Below are positions 12,083 to 22,293 of a stretch of 41,459 nt of DNA, one piece after another (position 1 is the first letter of the stretch; the number at the start of each line of letters is the position of its first letter). The position numbers and the translations under genes were made by a program. Under the pieces are notes generated by a model. That model did no database searches. It saw nothing but the letters and a program-made list of their open reading frames with translations, and was not told the origin of the DNA. Origin of the DNA: Choanephora cucurbitarum. Its lineage: Eukaryota; Mucoromycota; Mucoromycetes; Mucorales; Choanephoraceae. The stretch is taken from positions 1-41,459 of the forward strand of contig JAIWNI010000161.1 of NCBI GenBank assembly GCA_025331435.1, in the 5' to 3' direction.

Positions 12083-12520
12083 ATACAACTCACTGTGATA
12101 TTTTCTTTGCCCTTTATTTCGTAGACCTATTGTTTTATGAATAAAGATTTACAGCCCATTTAAGTTCTCATATCGACCCCGCAACAAGTGACGGAATACC
12201 TGAAAAAAATCATTTCTTTATACCGAATTCCTAAAAAGGAGGGTGAAATGAAGTACCTGCGCAACCGGAAGGGAACAAGAGGGAACATGAGGTTATGATA
12301 CCGGAAATAATTTTTCTAATGCCGACCTTCTGGTCGCTGTTGGGATAGGTTCCGTCACACGGTGCCGATGCCATTGCCAGATTTACTTTGATGGAGATCT
12401 GTTGGATCCCGCAACTACAGTGGCTCAGTGCAAAAAGTGGCGGACCTGACAAGCCTGGGGGAAACTCCGGTCCTAATTATCAATCTGATTGGATCATATG
12501 GTCCAATAATATTGATATTT
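12083..12520. other. Spacer between Helitron copy 1 and the Ty3 element
   Basis: About 440 bases, somewhat richer in GC than its surroundings, with no coding frame I can support. It has a small perfect hairpin (CGACC-TTCT-GGTCG, about 12323-12336) and a second short one (CCGT-CAC-ACGG) nearby. These might belong to a structured RNA, but they do not match a tRNA or 5S pattern. It may also hold the upstream flank of the interrupted gene that resumes after the Ty3 element. Confidence 0.35.
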
Positions 12521-12619
12521 TGTCGTATAAAGAGATTCCTCTTTTAGAAATAGAATAAAATCACTTTTATCTCTCCTCTAAAATCATATAAATCTATTCT
12601 ATCTCCGCTGGAGAATACA
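12521..12619 (+). repeat. 5' LTR of the Ty3-type element
   Basis: Only 99 bp, identical to 16815-16913. It contains TATAAA at 12526-12531, almost at its edge, and AATAAA at 12554-12559, so promoter and polyadenylation signals are squeezed into a very short LTR. The assignment of these two signals is by motif only. Confidence 0.95.
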
Positions 12620-12633
12620 TGGTGAGGCTACCA
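12620..12633 (+). promoter_or_regulatory. Putative primer-binding site of the Ty3-type element
   Basis: TGGTGAGGCT begins at the first base after the 5' LTR. The leading TGG complements the CCA tail of a tRNA, as in most LTR retrotransposons. I cannot name the tRNA without a search of the host tRNA set. Confidence 0.6.
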
Positions 12634-12681
12634 AACAACTAATTGAGATAACTTAGTCATTACACTCCCAAGTTAAGCAGC

Positions 12682-15600
12682 ATGCCTAAAAAACAACCAC
12701 CTCCAAGTCCTCTCCCGCCCTTCCAACAGAACGCTTCTTCGTCCGCTGTACCTGAAACTTTAGAACAGGCAGTAGCACAAGAATCATCATCCTATGATCT
12801 AGGTCGATTATACATCTTTGACAGAATCAAAAGTCTGCCAGTACCAAAGTTCCGAATAAACGAAAGTCTTCGTACTTGGTTTTTACAATTCGAACAACAA
12901 GCTTTCGCAATGGGAATCCATAATTTGGATCAATGCACTCCATGTTTGTCCATATTTATGCCAGAAGTAATAGGCCGTTACATCTACACTATTGCTCCTA
13001 CCATCAAAGAATCATGGTCATTGACCAAAGAAAAACTGCTCCTTCAATTCGGTCTACCTGCTGATGTTGAACAGCGTTCGCTCATCAAGAAATTACGAGC
13101 ATTAAAACAGAAACCCAATGAATCCATCCGAATCCACAGTGCTACATTTTCGCACTTACTAAGCTTGATAGGGGATAATCATTTTACAGAAAATGAAAAA
13201 TGTTTGTTATATATCCGATCATTACATTCAGAAAGTAACCGATCAACATTATCTGCAACTTTGATATATGATTTACAAACTATAATTCAACAATCTATCC
13301 GAATTGCTGAGAATGGTTATGTTGGTTATCAACCCTATGATATTCAGGAAGAAATTTCTCCTATACCAGATGTTCAACCTATGGAAATTGATTTTGTGGG
13401 TAAAAAGCAAAAATTCAGAAAAGAGAAATATCCAAAAAAACAACACAGAAAATCGCAAACGGAACCGGAACAAAAACAAAGTTACAATACTACCATTCCT
13501 CCAAACATGCGATTGTATGACAAGAATGGAAAACCTGTTTGCGGTTACTGCTATAAGCTACATCGTACAATTGAATGCAGCCAACACAAGCGCAGCCAAC
13601 ATAAACCAGTTCACTACACCAATGTAAAGGAAGATACTGCTAACCAAGTTGATTTGAATAAACCTTTAGACTACATGTCAAGTGAGAACCCAATCTACCA
13701 CTTGGCAGCATCTAAGGCGACCGCACCAATCTCAATAATCAAACATGGTAATGAACAATTTGCTGCTCTGTGGGATACAGGCGCTTCTATCACATGTATG
13801 GATCATAAACTAGCAGAGAAGCTACAATTACCTGTTGACCACAAAAACAAGATAATCTACACTGATGTCAACAACAATGAAAAAAGTTCACTTGGAATAA
13901 CCAAATATATTTTGTTTGGGAAACCAATTTACTTTCATGTTATAAAAAACCTTGCTAGACCCATTATAATAGGTTATGATACCATGGATGACTGGAAAGC
14001 ACAAGTAAACGCTGAAGACAAAACAGTAACAGTTAACCACAATGGCACTATCTTCAAGGTCAAATATACTACTTCAGTTCCTGTACAACAAAACACGATT
14101 TACTACATGGACATTCAACCTCAGATAAAACAACTGTTGGAAGAATATAAAGCAGTAATACCGGACAATCCAAACAAACCATCTGTCACTCATCTGATGG
14201 AGTTCACTATCGACACAGACAACAATCCACCTATATATTCAGCACCAAGAAAATATCATCCAAAGATTCAAGAACAAATAGACAAGAAATTTGAACAATT
14301 AGAAGCTGATGGAATAGTCGAAAGAATCATGTTTAGTGAATGGGGATCCAATGTGACAGCTGTACCAAAGCCAGATAACTCGCTTCGTCTTTGTGGAAAC
14401 TATGTTCGCATTAATGGCATCACAGTTACAATCAAATATCCGTTTGTTAACCTGCACATAGCATTACAATCTTTAGGAAACTCTACTATCTTTTCAAAAA
14501 TTGATCTTGCATCAGGCTACTATGCAATTCCAATCAAACCGGAAGATAAAAAGAAAACCGCATTAGTTACAACTACAGGCACATACGTTTTCAATGTTAT
14601 GCCATTTGGTCTCAAGAATGCTCCAGCAGTATTTCAATGTTTAATGGACCGTGTCCTAGGTCCACTACGATACAAATGCGCAATAGCATACTTGGACGAT
14701 ATAGTCATTTATTCACCAAACCAAGAGCAACATCTAAAAGATCTAGAACAAGTTCTGGCCCGCCTTGTGGAAGCCAAACTATCTATCAATGTCAAGAAAT
14801 CGCAATTTGGTTTGAAAGAAATTGAATATCTAGGATTCTTAGTTTCAACCAAAGGTATCAGTGCTAATCCAGAAAAAATAGAGCCTATTTTACAAATCTC
14901 AGCACCAGAGAACATCAAGCAACTAGAACACTTTCTGGGTATGGCTGGTGTATACCAAAAGTTCATTAGTGCCTATCAAGTAATAACAGAACCATTAAGA
15001 CGGTTAAAGAAAAAGAACACTGCATATGTTTGGCAACAAGAACAACAAATTGCTTTCGAAAACATCAAAGCTAAGCTAGCAAAATTGCCGACGTTGAAGC
15101 AAGCCGACTTCGACAGACCATTCGAGTTACATTGCGATGCCGCTGCAACAGCTGGTATTGGTGTCGTTTTATGCCAGCGATATGATGGTATTGCATATCC
15201 ACTCGCATATGCATCTCGTGCATTGACGATTCATGAACAAAAGTACCCAATTCGAGAATTAGAAGCTTTAGCAATCTATTGGGGTGTCAAGAAACATCGA
15301 ATGTATTTGGAAGCCGGATCTTTTCTAGTTTATACTGATCACTCATCGTTGGCCTGGCTATTGAACACAAATGAAGATAAACAGCCAAGGCTATGGCGAT
15401 GGTGTTTGTATTTACAGGCGTTCGACTTCAAAGTCATTTACATCAAAGGTCCACAAAACAAACTCCCTGATATTTTGTCCAGAAACCCAATGCCCGCACA
15501 TTCAATCAATGCAGTCTTTCCTGCAATGCAAAACGATGAGTGGTGGCGCACTCAACAAAACAACAGTCCTGAACTAAGCAAGTTAATTACATCCGACACC

Positions 15601-16725
15601 GTCATACAAGCCGACAATGGAACATTATACAAGCTTATTGACAATCATAGGCACAAGATTGTACCACCTCAACTAGTTCCAAAGATTATCGACGAGTATC
15701 ATTCTGCCCATTTTGCAGGTCATGCAAGTGCCGAGAAAATGATCAAAGCACTAAAGAAACAGAAGCTATGGTGGCCGGCAATGACACAACAAGTGACTGA
15801 CCAAGTAAGAAAGTGTAAACTCTGTCAACATATCAAGGGAAACCGTAATTACAATCAACCTTTGAACAATACGGCAAGCGATTACCCATTCAAGAAGGTA
15901 GCAATGGACTACTTCGGTCAACTGCCAGAAACTCCCAACAAACACAAATACGTCCTCGTCGTAATCTGCACATTCACTAGATATGTGGAAATATATCCGA
16001 TGGCAACTACAACCGCCAGAGAGATGGCATCCGTCTTTTATCACAATTTCATATTAAGACACGGAGTACCTGAACAAATCCTGTCAGACAATGGTCAACC
16101 CTTTGCATCTGAATTCAATAAGCATATGGCAAAATTCCTTCACATTGACTTAATTTTCTCACCAGCTTACCATCCGCAATCGAACGGAATGGTCGAACGA
16201 TTTATGAACACGCTAAGACAATTGATGCTTACGTATTTACTATCAGAACAAGGAGGACCTCACTGGGACCATGATCTCAAGCTCATTCGCTTCGTATATA
16301 ATACTACTTATCACCTTGCGTTAAAATCAACACCATTTGAATTAGTACATGGAAGAGTCGCACGAACCCCACTCGCACAACCAGATATTATGCTTCCTGA
16401 AAAATATAAAGATACCATCACTCCTCAAAGATTATTTGCACAGCAACTGCAGGACAAACTGTGTGAAGTCTTTAACACAATATACAACCACAGATATGAA
16501 TACAAAGAAATGATGCCACATCAATACGAAGTAGAAGACCAGGTACTGAAATATAACACACAACTGACCTCGTCAGCGAAGCCGCGAAAACTTCAAATGG
16601 ACTGGAATGGCCCTTGGACAATTACAAAGAAATTGTCAAGTACAAGATTCAATTTACAAAACAATCAATCCAAACAGACATTAGACAACGTGCACATCTC
16701 TTTGATAAAACCATTCCACCAATAA
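12682..16725 (+). CDS. Gag-Pol polyprotein, Ty3-type, single frame
   Basis: 1347 residues from the ATG at 12682, 62 bases after the 5' LTR, with no gag/pol frameshift or stop. Gag comes first (capsid-like block around residues 50-180) and ends in one zinc knuckle (CGYCYKLHRTIEC) with CX2CX3HX4C spacing, one residue shorter than the usual CCHC. Protease: WDTGAS, catalytic Asp about 365. Reverse transcriptase: PFGLKNAP and YLDD, Asp at about 672-673. RNase H follows (HCDAAATAGIG). Integrase has an HHCC zinc module (H..H then CKLC) and a DD35E triad at about Asp1076, Asp1136 and Glu1172, with a GPW-type C-terminal module. No chromodomain is visible at the short C-terminus. All key residues are present, so the protein may be active. 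It copies element RNA into DNA and inserts it; a protease would have to cut the single product. Confidence 0.95.
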   Translation: MPKKQPPPSPLPPFQQNASSSAVPETLEQAVAQESSSYDLGRLYIFDRIKSLPVPKFRINESLRTWFLQFEQQAFAMGIHNLDQCTPCLSIFMPEVIGRYIYTIAPTIKESWSLTKEKLLLQFGLPADVEQRSLIKKLRALKQKPNESIRIHSATFSHLLSLIGDNHFTENEKCLLYIRSLHSESNRSTLSATLIYDLQTIIQQSIRIAENGYVGYQPYDIQEEISPIPDVQPMEIDFVGKKQKFRKEKYPKKQHRKSQTEPEQKQSYNTTIPPNMRLYDKNGKPVCGYCYKLHRTIECSQHKRSQHKPVHYTNVKEDTANQVDLNKPLDYMSSENPIYHLAASKATAPISIIKHGNEQFAALWDTGASITCMDHKLAEKLQLPVDHKNKIIYTDVNNNEKSSLGITKYILFGKPIYFHVIKNLARPIIIGYDTMDDWKAQVNAEDKTVTVNHNGTIFKVKYTTSVPVQQNTIYYMDIQPQIKQLLEEYKAVIPDNPNKPSVTHLMEFTIDTDNNPPIYSAPRKYHPKIQEQIDKKFEQLEADGIVERIMFSEWGSNVTAVPKPDNSLRLCGNYVRINGITVTIKYPFVNLHIALQSLGNSTIFSKIDLASGYYAIPIKPEDKKKTALVTTTGTYVFNVMPFGLKNAPAVFQCLMDRVLGPLRYKCAIAYLDDIVIYSPNQEQHLKDLEQVLARLVEAKLSINVKKSQFGLKEIEYLGFLVSTKGISANPEKIEPILQISAPENIKQLEHFLGMAGVYQKFISAYQVITEPLRRLKKKNTAYVWQQEQQIAFENIKAKLAKLPTLKQADFDRPFELHCDAAATAGIGVVLCQRYDGIAYPLAYASRALTIHEQKYPIRELEALAIYWGVKKHRMYLEAGSFLVYTDHSSLAWLLNTNEDKQPRLWRWCLYLQAFDFKVIYIKGPQNKLPDILSRNPMPAHSINAVFPAMQNDEWWRTQQNNSPELSKLITSDTVIQADNGTLYKLIDNHRHKIVPPQLVPKIIDEYHSAHFAGHASAEKMIKALKKQKLWWPAMTQQVTDQVRKCKLCQHIKGNRNYNQPLNNTASDYPFKKVAMDYFGQLPETPNKHKYVLVVICTFTRYVEIYPMATTTAREMASVFYHNFILRHGVPEQILSDNGQPFASEFNKHMAKFLHIDLIFSPAYHPQSNGMVERFMNTLRQLMLTYLLSEQGGPHWDHDLKLIRFVYNTTYHLALKSTPFELVHGRVARTPLAQPDIMLPEKYKDTITPQRLFAQQLQDKLCEVFNTIYNHRYEYKEMMPHQYEVEDQVLKYNTQLTSSAKPRKLQMDWNGPWTITKKLSSTRFNLQNNQSKQTLDNVHISLIKPFHQ

Positions 16726-16807
16726 CAACAACCTAGACAGTCAAGCTTTTTCCCTCAATGAGGTTTTGATGCGACTAAAAAATATATATATATATACTTA
16801 TCAAAAC

Positions 16808-16814
16808 GCGGGGA
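16808..16814 (+). promoter_or_regulatory. Polypurine tract of the Ty3-type element
   Basis: GCGGGGA abuts the 3' LTR, within AAAACGCGGGGA. It is the expected plus-strand primer position in reverse transcription. One pyrimidine interrupts the run, so the exact primer limits are uncertain. Confidence 0.6.
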
Positions 16815-16913
16815 TGTCGTATAAAGAGATTCCTCTTTTAGAAATAGAATAAAATCACTTTTATCTCTCCTCTAAAATCATATAAATCTATTCTATCTCC
16901 GCTGGAGAATACA
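16815..16913 (+). repeat. 3' LTR of the Ty3-type element
   Basis: Identical base for base to 12521-12619. It is followed by ATTT, matching the four bases before the 5' LTR. Confidence 0.95.
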
Positions 16914-16944
16914 ATTTAGGGCCGGTCTTTTAAGTGTATTCTCC
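16904..16944. repeat. Inverted repeat straddling the Ty3 3' boundary
   Basis: The last ten bases of the 3' LTR (GGAGAATACA) are followed, after 21 bases, by the exact reverse complement TGTATTCTCC at 16935-16944. The second arm lies outside the element. It may be chance, a fragment of an inverted LTR, or a feature of the insertion site. Confidence 0.6.
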
Positions 16945-17015
16945 GCTTTGCTGAATTTAGGTTTATCTGAGTAGAGAGAGTATATGTGGTACCTTAATCA
17001 TTTTACTTCATTCAG

Positions 17016-20000
17016 TTTCAATGGGAAGACACTAAGAAAATATCTAAGAAACAAAACAGCGTGAGCTTCACAGGGCGCTCTTCAGCTACGAGAGGCTTTA
17101 CTCCCAACCAGCCCACCTTATTGGCTGCTTTTAACTCTGCTCGCATCAGCAACAATGTTCAACTAGCTTCAACAGGAACATCATCAGACTTACCGACAGA
17201 AGAGCCAGTATGACATATACGACATAATTGAATGCATGTTACAATTTCTAATACTACTTTTTGCTTTCATTCCGTATTATAGAATACCTGTAATGTTCCT
17301 GAAGTTATCGAGATGTTTGATTCTGCGAATGATCAAGAAGATTATCATGACGATCTCCAACAAGATGATCAATTTGATCTCGAGGAAGAGTTTATTTCTG
17401 AAGGCCTTCCTGAAGACAGCTTCTTAATTTCTTACTTTCAAGAAATTCAGAGTAGGTTGTGCCGAGAAGATTACCCTTCTGAGTACGTTAGAGGCACCTT
17501 TTGAATTCAGCCAATGATGCCTTATTTTATGCTTAAGAAGAACAAGAAAATTGAATCTTTTTATCAACCTCGCATATTTTTGTGGATTCCTCATCTGTTA
17601 ACTGAAGAAAGGCTTGGAGGATTAAAATGCTCGTCCTGTAACTCAAAGAAGGAAACTAAGTGATTTAACAAAAATCCTCATGCTTGAAGGATTGTTGATT
17701 TGACGAGGTAAAAGCTTTAAGTCTCTTATGGGTCAAGTCTAACTGCCATAATCATTTTTAGCTGTTTTTATCTCATGTCGATGAGATATCGATGTCTTTC
17801 TCCTCGATGCGGTAAGACAGTTAACGGACATGATGGATCTATTGTGAAGCAACTTCCTTTAGAGCTCCAAATGGAATTTCCTTACGTCTTGACCCATAAA
17901 GGTGGTGTGTCCAAGGCCGTCGCTGACTTGTTGAGACCATGCATTCAAAATTCTGTTGGTCCTGAGCGCTTCCGAAAATTTTGCTTGAGCTGCATCACCT
18001 TCGTTATGATCGTCTTGAGCTTCAGTACTTGATTTCTGTCTTTAGAAAGAGAAACAGCATTGCAAGACACTTTCACCAATCCAAACTCAAAACATTTTTT
18101 GCTTTCAAAGATCAAAAACAATATGCCGGCTATGTACCCACAAGTACATATATCCGTACTCTGTATACTGCGATCATTGAGACTCTTCGCCCTAAGATGG
18201 ATAAGCACATGATGCTTCTAGATGGAAAAGTTTTGAAGGGGGATCACTCGTTTAAGTTTCCCAAGCATATGGCCAGAATTGAAGAAACTAGTTTATTTAC
18301 TGCACTTTACACAGTAACAAATGAATACGAAGAGATTGTTCAGCAATCACTTGTTCCTTCAAAAGCACTGAGCTATTTTCGATATGCTTTTGAAAAAATG
18401 CGTGAGGCGTATTCGTTGTATGGTCATGAAATGCCAATTGCTTTCTTTACTGACAATGTTAAAGGTGATAAGAATTTTCTCGAAGGCATCTTCGAATCAC
18501 TTAAAGTCAATGTGGAAGCTCCGTCAATTGCCGAAGTTGAGCCAGCTGACCTAGATCAAAGCTTTTTAGAATTGCCAAGAGAGATTCAAGTTGTTTATGT
18601 TGCTCGCGATTTTGGCTCTATTGATCAACACTGTAAGGATTTACTTGAAGAATTAAGTGCTGATCATGATAAAGTGGTGGGGTTTGATGCTGAGTGGATG
18701 CCATTTTCAACGGAAAATAAGGTCGATGTCATACAAGTGGCATGTAAAGAAAGGGTACTCGTAGCCCACATAGATAGATCTTGGCCAGAGCTTCCACCTT
18801 ATTTGCAGGCATTTCTTAGAGATGCAAGCATAAGAAAAGTAGGACGACAAGTTGGTGGAGACCTCGGAAGAATCAACAGGAGCTACCGCATTATGTGTCG
18901 TGGTGCCCTTGAGCTTGGATCATTCTGTTCTGCTAGAAAATGCATAACTAATGGTCAAATGTCTTTGGCTGAGATTGCTTATAGAGTTCTTGGAAAGAAA
19001 ATCAAAAAGAAAGAGAGATTGTCAAATTAGAGTCTTCCATTCTTATCTGCTGAACAAATCGAGTACGCTGCAATTGATGCTTGGGCAAGTTTAGCTATTT
19101 ACAGCCAAGTGAAAAGTAAACCGGAGATTGGTACTAGAGTAACATCTAGAAACTGTCTTCCTGGCACTTTTATTGGCTATAAGCCTCATGGCATCAAACA
19201 GACATTAGCTCATGGACAGATCGTTGGTGAAAGAAGCGACTCTGGCACTATTAAGATCTTAGTGAACAAATTGAATGCTCCTGGAATTATTGTAAACTCG
19301 AATGCAAACGTCCCTAGCAATCATCAAAGATCACTGAATTCTTTAGGTCCTGTTCCTTTTGAGCTAGACATCTTGATGAAAGATTTAGTAACAGAAGCAA
19401 CAACAGAAACTAGTAATGTGAATGAAAGTGCAACAGTTGAAGTAACTGCAGCTCAAGAGGGTGTTGATAATCTATCAAACAACAACCATAACGTTTCTAA
19501 ATCTGAAATTGATATAGCTTTCAAGAAGGTCTTTGATGAGAACAACAATATGGTAGACAAAGACAGCTTCAAGCACGGCTACACATTGCTCTCTTGTGTC
19601 AGACATGAAGCAAATCGGGACACTTCCAAATTGTATACAAGAGTGGTGAAGAACATGTTCCATTTAATGGACATGATAAAACCCTACAAACGTCATACTT
19701 TGTATAAGGAATCTACTTGTAGATTCAGTGATTGGCTTTTTGTTTTGGACGAGGATGATAAGAAACTAGTTGCAGATGTTCTGGAAAGAAATGGCATGAC
19801 TTGGGATGTTAAGATGAAATATGACAGGAGCTGGATTTTTAAGCGTGTTAGAAGAAGAGTGCCTTCACCTTCTGAGCTGCTTCCTTCCTTGAAATCATTA
19901 TTTTTGTAGTTTGATCCTTTAAAATGCTCAAAGTCATCAAGAACACTATTTGATAAGCTTGCTTGGAAACAGGCATCAAACATACTTAAGACTTTAGAAC

Positions 20001-21272
20001 TTGGCCATGCTTCTGATCCTCCAGGAGTTCAACTTTACTACAAGACAGGCATGAAAGACAAATTTGGTTTGACCTTGTATAGATGTGTACGAGGTACAAA
20101 CTCATTAGAAGGCGGGGTCCATCAAAACTTGATTCGCAAGTCTGGCTCCTTCGGAGCAGGCCCAGAGCTAGCCAATGCAATGCTGACAAAATACAGGCTT
20201 AGGCACAACATAGATATAGGCACTCTAAACAGATGCAGTCGCCAACATAATGGTCATTACGATCCATGGCTGGTTCAGCACATGGATCTTCTGCGAGAAA
20301 AGCTTGAACTGAATAGAGCAAATAGCCATATATGTGTTGAAATCAATGCGCTGAAGTACAAAGGCTCTCAGGAAATTTACGGTATCTGTCCTTTACCTGA
20401 GGAAGAGATGGCAGAACTAGGTATAGTAGAAGCAGAGCAAATTTTGGATGAAATAGAAGTCGATGTCACAATACCAAAGCTTTCTGAGACTGTTTATATG
20501 GAAGTTGGCCCCACGCATCGTCCAAGAAACAGTAGATATGACTATGTGTCCAAGTTACAGAACACTAATTTTGCTGTCGTTGCTGTACACATTGGATGAA
20601 ATTTTTCTTTTCTCTCGTCTTTTGAAGCAATGTTGTCTTGGTGATGCTATTCCAGATTTTGAACGCTTTGCGTTTAAATGGAATCAGCAAGTAGATGGTC
20701 AAAAAGTTTTCTACAAAACTGCCGAACAGATAGAAAAATATTACAATCATTGGAAGGATCAAGAGGCAGCCAAAAAAACTCGTCAAATCCATCATGCAAC
20801 ATCGGATAATATCACGGAAGAGTTTAAAGCTAGAATAGTGCTCCGTCAAACGGAAAATGCAGCAAACCCTAGTCTTCCTGATGTCAGCCTAAACACAAGC
20901 CTTGAAGAGGTGCAAATCCTTCCTCAGTCTACTTCTCGTCAGCAGATTGTATCTTGTCGCTTCCCTTTGCAAGCACAAAATGTACCTTTTACTTTTAGAA
21001 TGCCTATCACTGTCTTCGTTCCTGATGTATCTGCTCCTTTGAACATTGCGCCTATTTTACCTAATTCTTCTAGTTCAATCCCTCATGTGCCTTCTACAAT
21101 CTCGCTTAGTGATGTAGTCAGAATAAGTAGAAGACGAACATGCAAAGGATGCGGGGCAAACACATGTGAAGGAAGAAACAATAGAAGGCTATGTGCTTTC
21201 CCAAAGTGTTTCAAATGCTTTATAAGTGAATGCACAGGGCTTTTTGACACCAGTAAATGTAATGCCATATGA
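17016..21272 (+). pseudogene. Decayed DUF6729-like / transposase-like protein with embedded 3'-5' exonuclease
   Basis: Proposed exons are 17016-17207, 17283-17707, 17762-20584 and 20628-21272. Introns are 17208-17282 (GTATGA..TATAG), 17708-17761 (GTAAAA..CTAAC..TTTAG) and 20585-20627 (GTACAC..TGAAG); all joins keep phase. The N-terminal part resembles fungal DUF6729 (FLWIPHL, CSSC, then YRCLSPRCGKT). An RNase H-fold-like block follows: LLDGKVLKGDHSFKF (18218-18262) and AFFTDNVKGDKNF (about 18440-18478). A DEDDy exonuclease comes next: FDAEW (18683-18697), VGGDLGRI, and YAAID (19064-19078). Then comes RGTNSLEGGVHQ (about 20090-20125), with a candidate third acidic residue, and a C-terminal Cys cluster (CKGCGANTCEG...CFKC). 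Premature stops lie at 17502, 17661, 17685, 19028 and 19907, and a one-base loss near 17975. All five stops fit Trp or Arg codons changed by a transition. The 5' end is not found; the Ty3 insertion lies just upstream. Transposase identity is inference. Confidence 0.7.
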
Positions 21273-21279
21273 ATTATAG

Positions 21280-21285
21280 AATAAA
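21280..21285 (+). terminator. AATAAA polyadenylation-like signal after the exonuclease gene
   Basis: AATAAA lies 7 bases after the stop of the last exon of the preceding plus-strand gene. It fits a 3' processing signal by sequence and position only. Confidence 0.4.
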
Positions 21286-21536
21286 TGTTACTTGATCTAC
21301 TATACATATTTTATTTTCGAAAAATGGCTTCGCCAAATTTCAAATTTTCTATATTTGGAAAGTGCGTTTTGTATCCCCCCCAGACATGTCATACGAGCCT
21401 AAAAAGTGTCACTCATATTTTGCTTGATTCAAAGGACTTGGTTTTGTAAATTGATATTAAAATAAACAGTCAGCCAAGGGATTTGAGCGAAAACCTATGT
21501 CGGGCGTTTTCTGTTAAATGTGACTTAACATTTATG
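21286..21536. other. Spacer between the exonuclease gene and the Helentron
   Basis: No supported gene. There is a short C-run at about 21375-21381. It should contain the 3' end of the minus-strand Helentron, but I could not recognise a terminal motif or hairpin. Confidence 0.4.
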
Positions 21537-22293
21537 GTTTATTCGAATTTCTAATTATATCTTTAAGTTGAACTGCATGAAGAATGGATCATGGTAGCTA
21601 GTTAATGAAATATATCTGCCGCCATTACTATCAGCAATATTTGTAGAGATGTCACCTATAGTGTGCCATATTTTGTTGTGCTTTTGACGCTTTCATTTAA
21701 ACAAGACTTCAAGCCATATTGTGAAAGGATATCTATGACTGGGTTTTGCTCATCATGAAAATGAGAGTCGAAATCCCCTTGACAATCATATGTGTTGACT
21801 CAGTTCTCAGCAATTCTTTTAACTCTACCAAGCATCTGTCTAAGCTAAATCTTGGTGATCGATACACTGATGCAATAAGCAAATCGTTGTATATGAATGC
21901 TGATATTGACATTTGGTGATTATCATCATCTGTTACAAGCCTTTGATATATATTTGTTACCAGTTCAGTATCTAAATTACTATTGTTGATGAAACAAATA
22001 CTTCCATTAGCACGAGGGGTAGAGCCTTCGACATTTGTACGAGATGCCTCTTTAACTCCAGGGAGAGAAAAAATATGTTGTGAGTTGGCCCACGTTTCTG
22101 CAAAAAGAAGAAAGTCAGATACGAGGTATGACTTGTCATTGATGATCTGATCGACATGAGCTTTTAGACTTTCAACATTGTGAAACACCAATTGATATGT
22201 ATAGTTTCCACTTTTTGCTGTAAGTTTGTCAAAAACTGTTTCCAGCTGTACTGTCTTTTGTCGCTTTAGCTCGATAGTAATCTCATCATTGGT
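21537..22293 (-). pseudogene. Endonuclease (EEP/AP-type) part of the Helentron protein
   Basis: The frame from about 22293 to 21733 reads VFHNVESLKAHVDQI, then FLLFAETWAN, then ANGSICFINN: the N-terminal motifs of exonuclease-endonuclease-phosphatase domains, with Glu in ETW. After a one-base shift near 21780 the expected GDF core and a short tail (SYHDPFFMQFN, about 21570) can be followed to a stop near 21537. It is in frame with the helicase across a TGA at 22294-22296, which shows helicase and endonuclease were one polypeptide. Such domains cut DNA next to the strand to be inserted; here the frame is broken and inactive. Confidence 0.75.

Larger units (their letters stand above)
12521..16913 (+). 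mobile_element. Ty3-type LTR retrotransposon, apparently intact
   Basis: The element is 4393 bp, bounded by identical 99-bp LTRs that start TG and end CA. The flanks carry a 4-bp duplication (ATTT before 12521 and after 16913). A TGG-initiated primer-binding site directly follows the 5' LTR, a purine tract (GCGGGGA) directly precedes the 3' LTR, and one uninterrupted gag-pol frame fills the interior. Identical LTRs and an open frame indicate a recent insertion. The domain order protease-RT-RNase H-integrase places it in the Ty3/gypsy group. Confidence 0.95.

Noticed and set aside
12300..12380. Two short hairpins hinting at a small RNA gene
   Set aside because: No tRNA A/B boxes, 5S pattern or other RNA signature could be matched; kept only as a note on the spacer.
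12231..12452. Minus-strand frame of 73 codons before the Ty3 element
   Set aside because: No family resemblance, no start context, and no splice partners; length is within chance.
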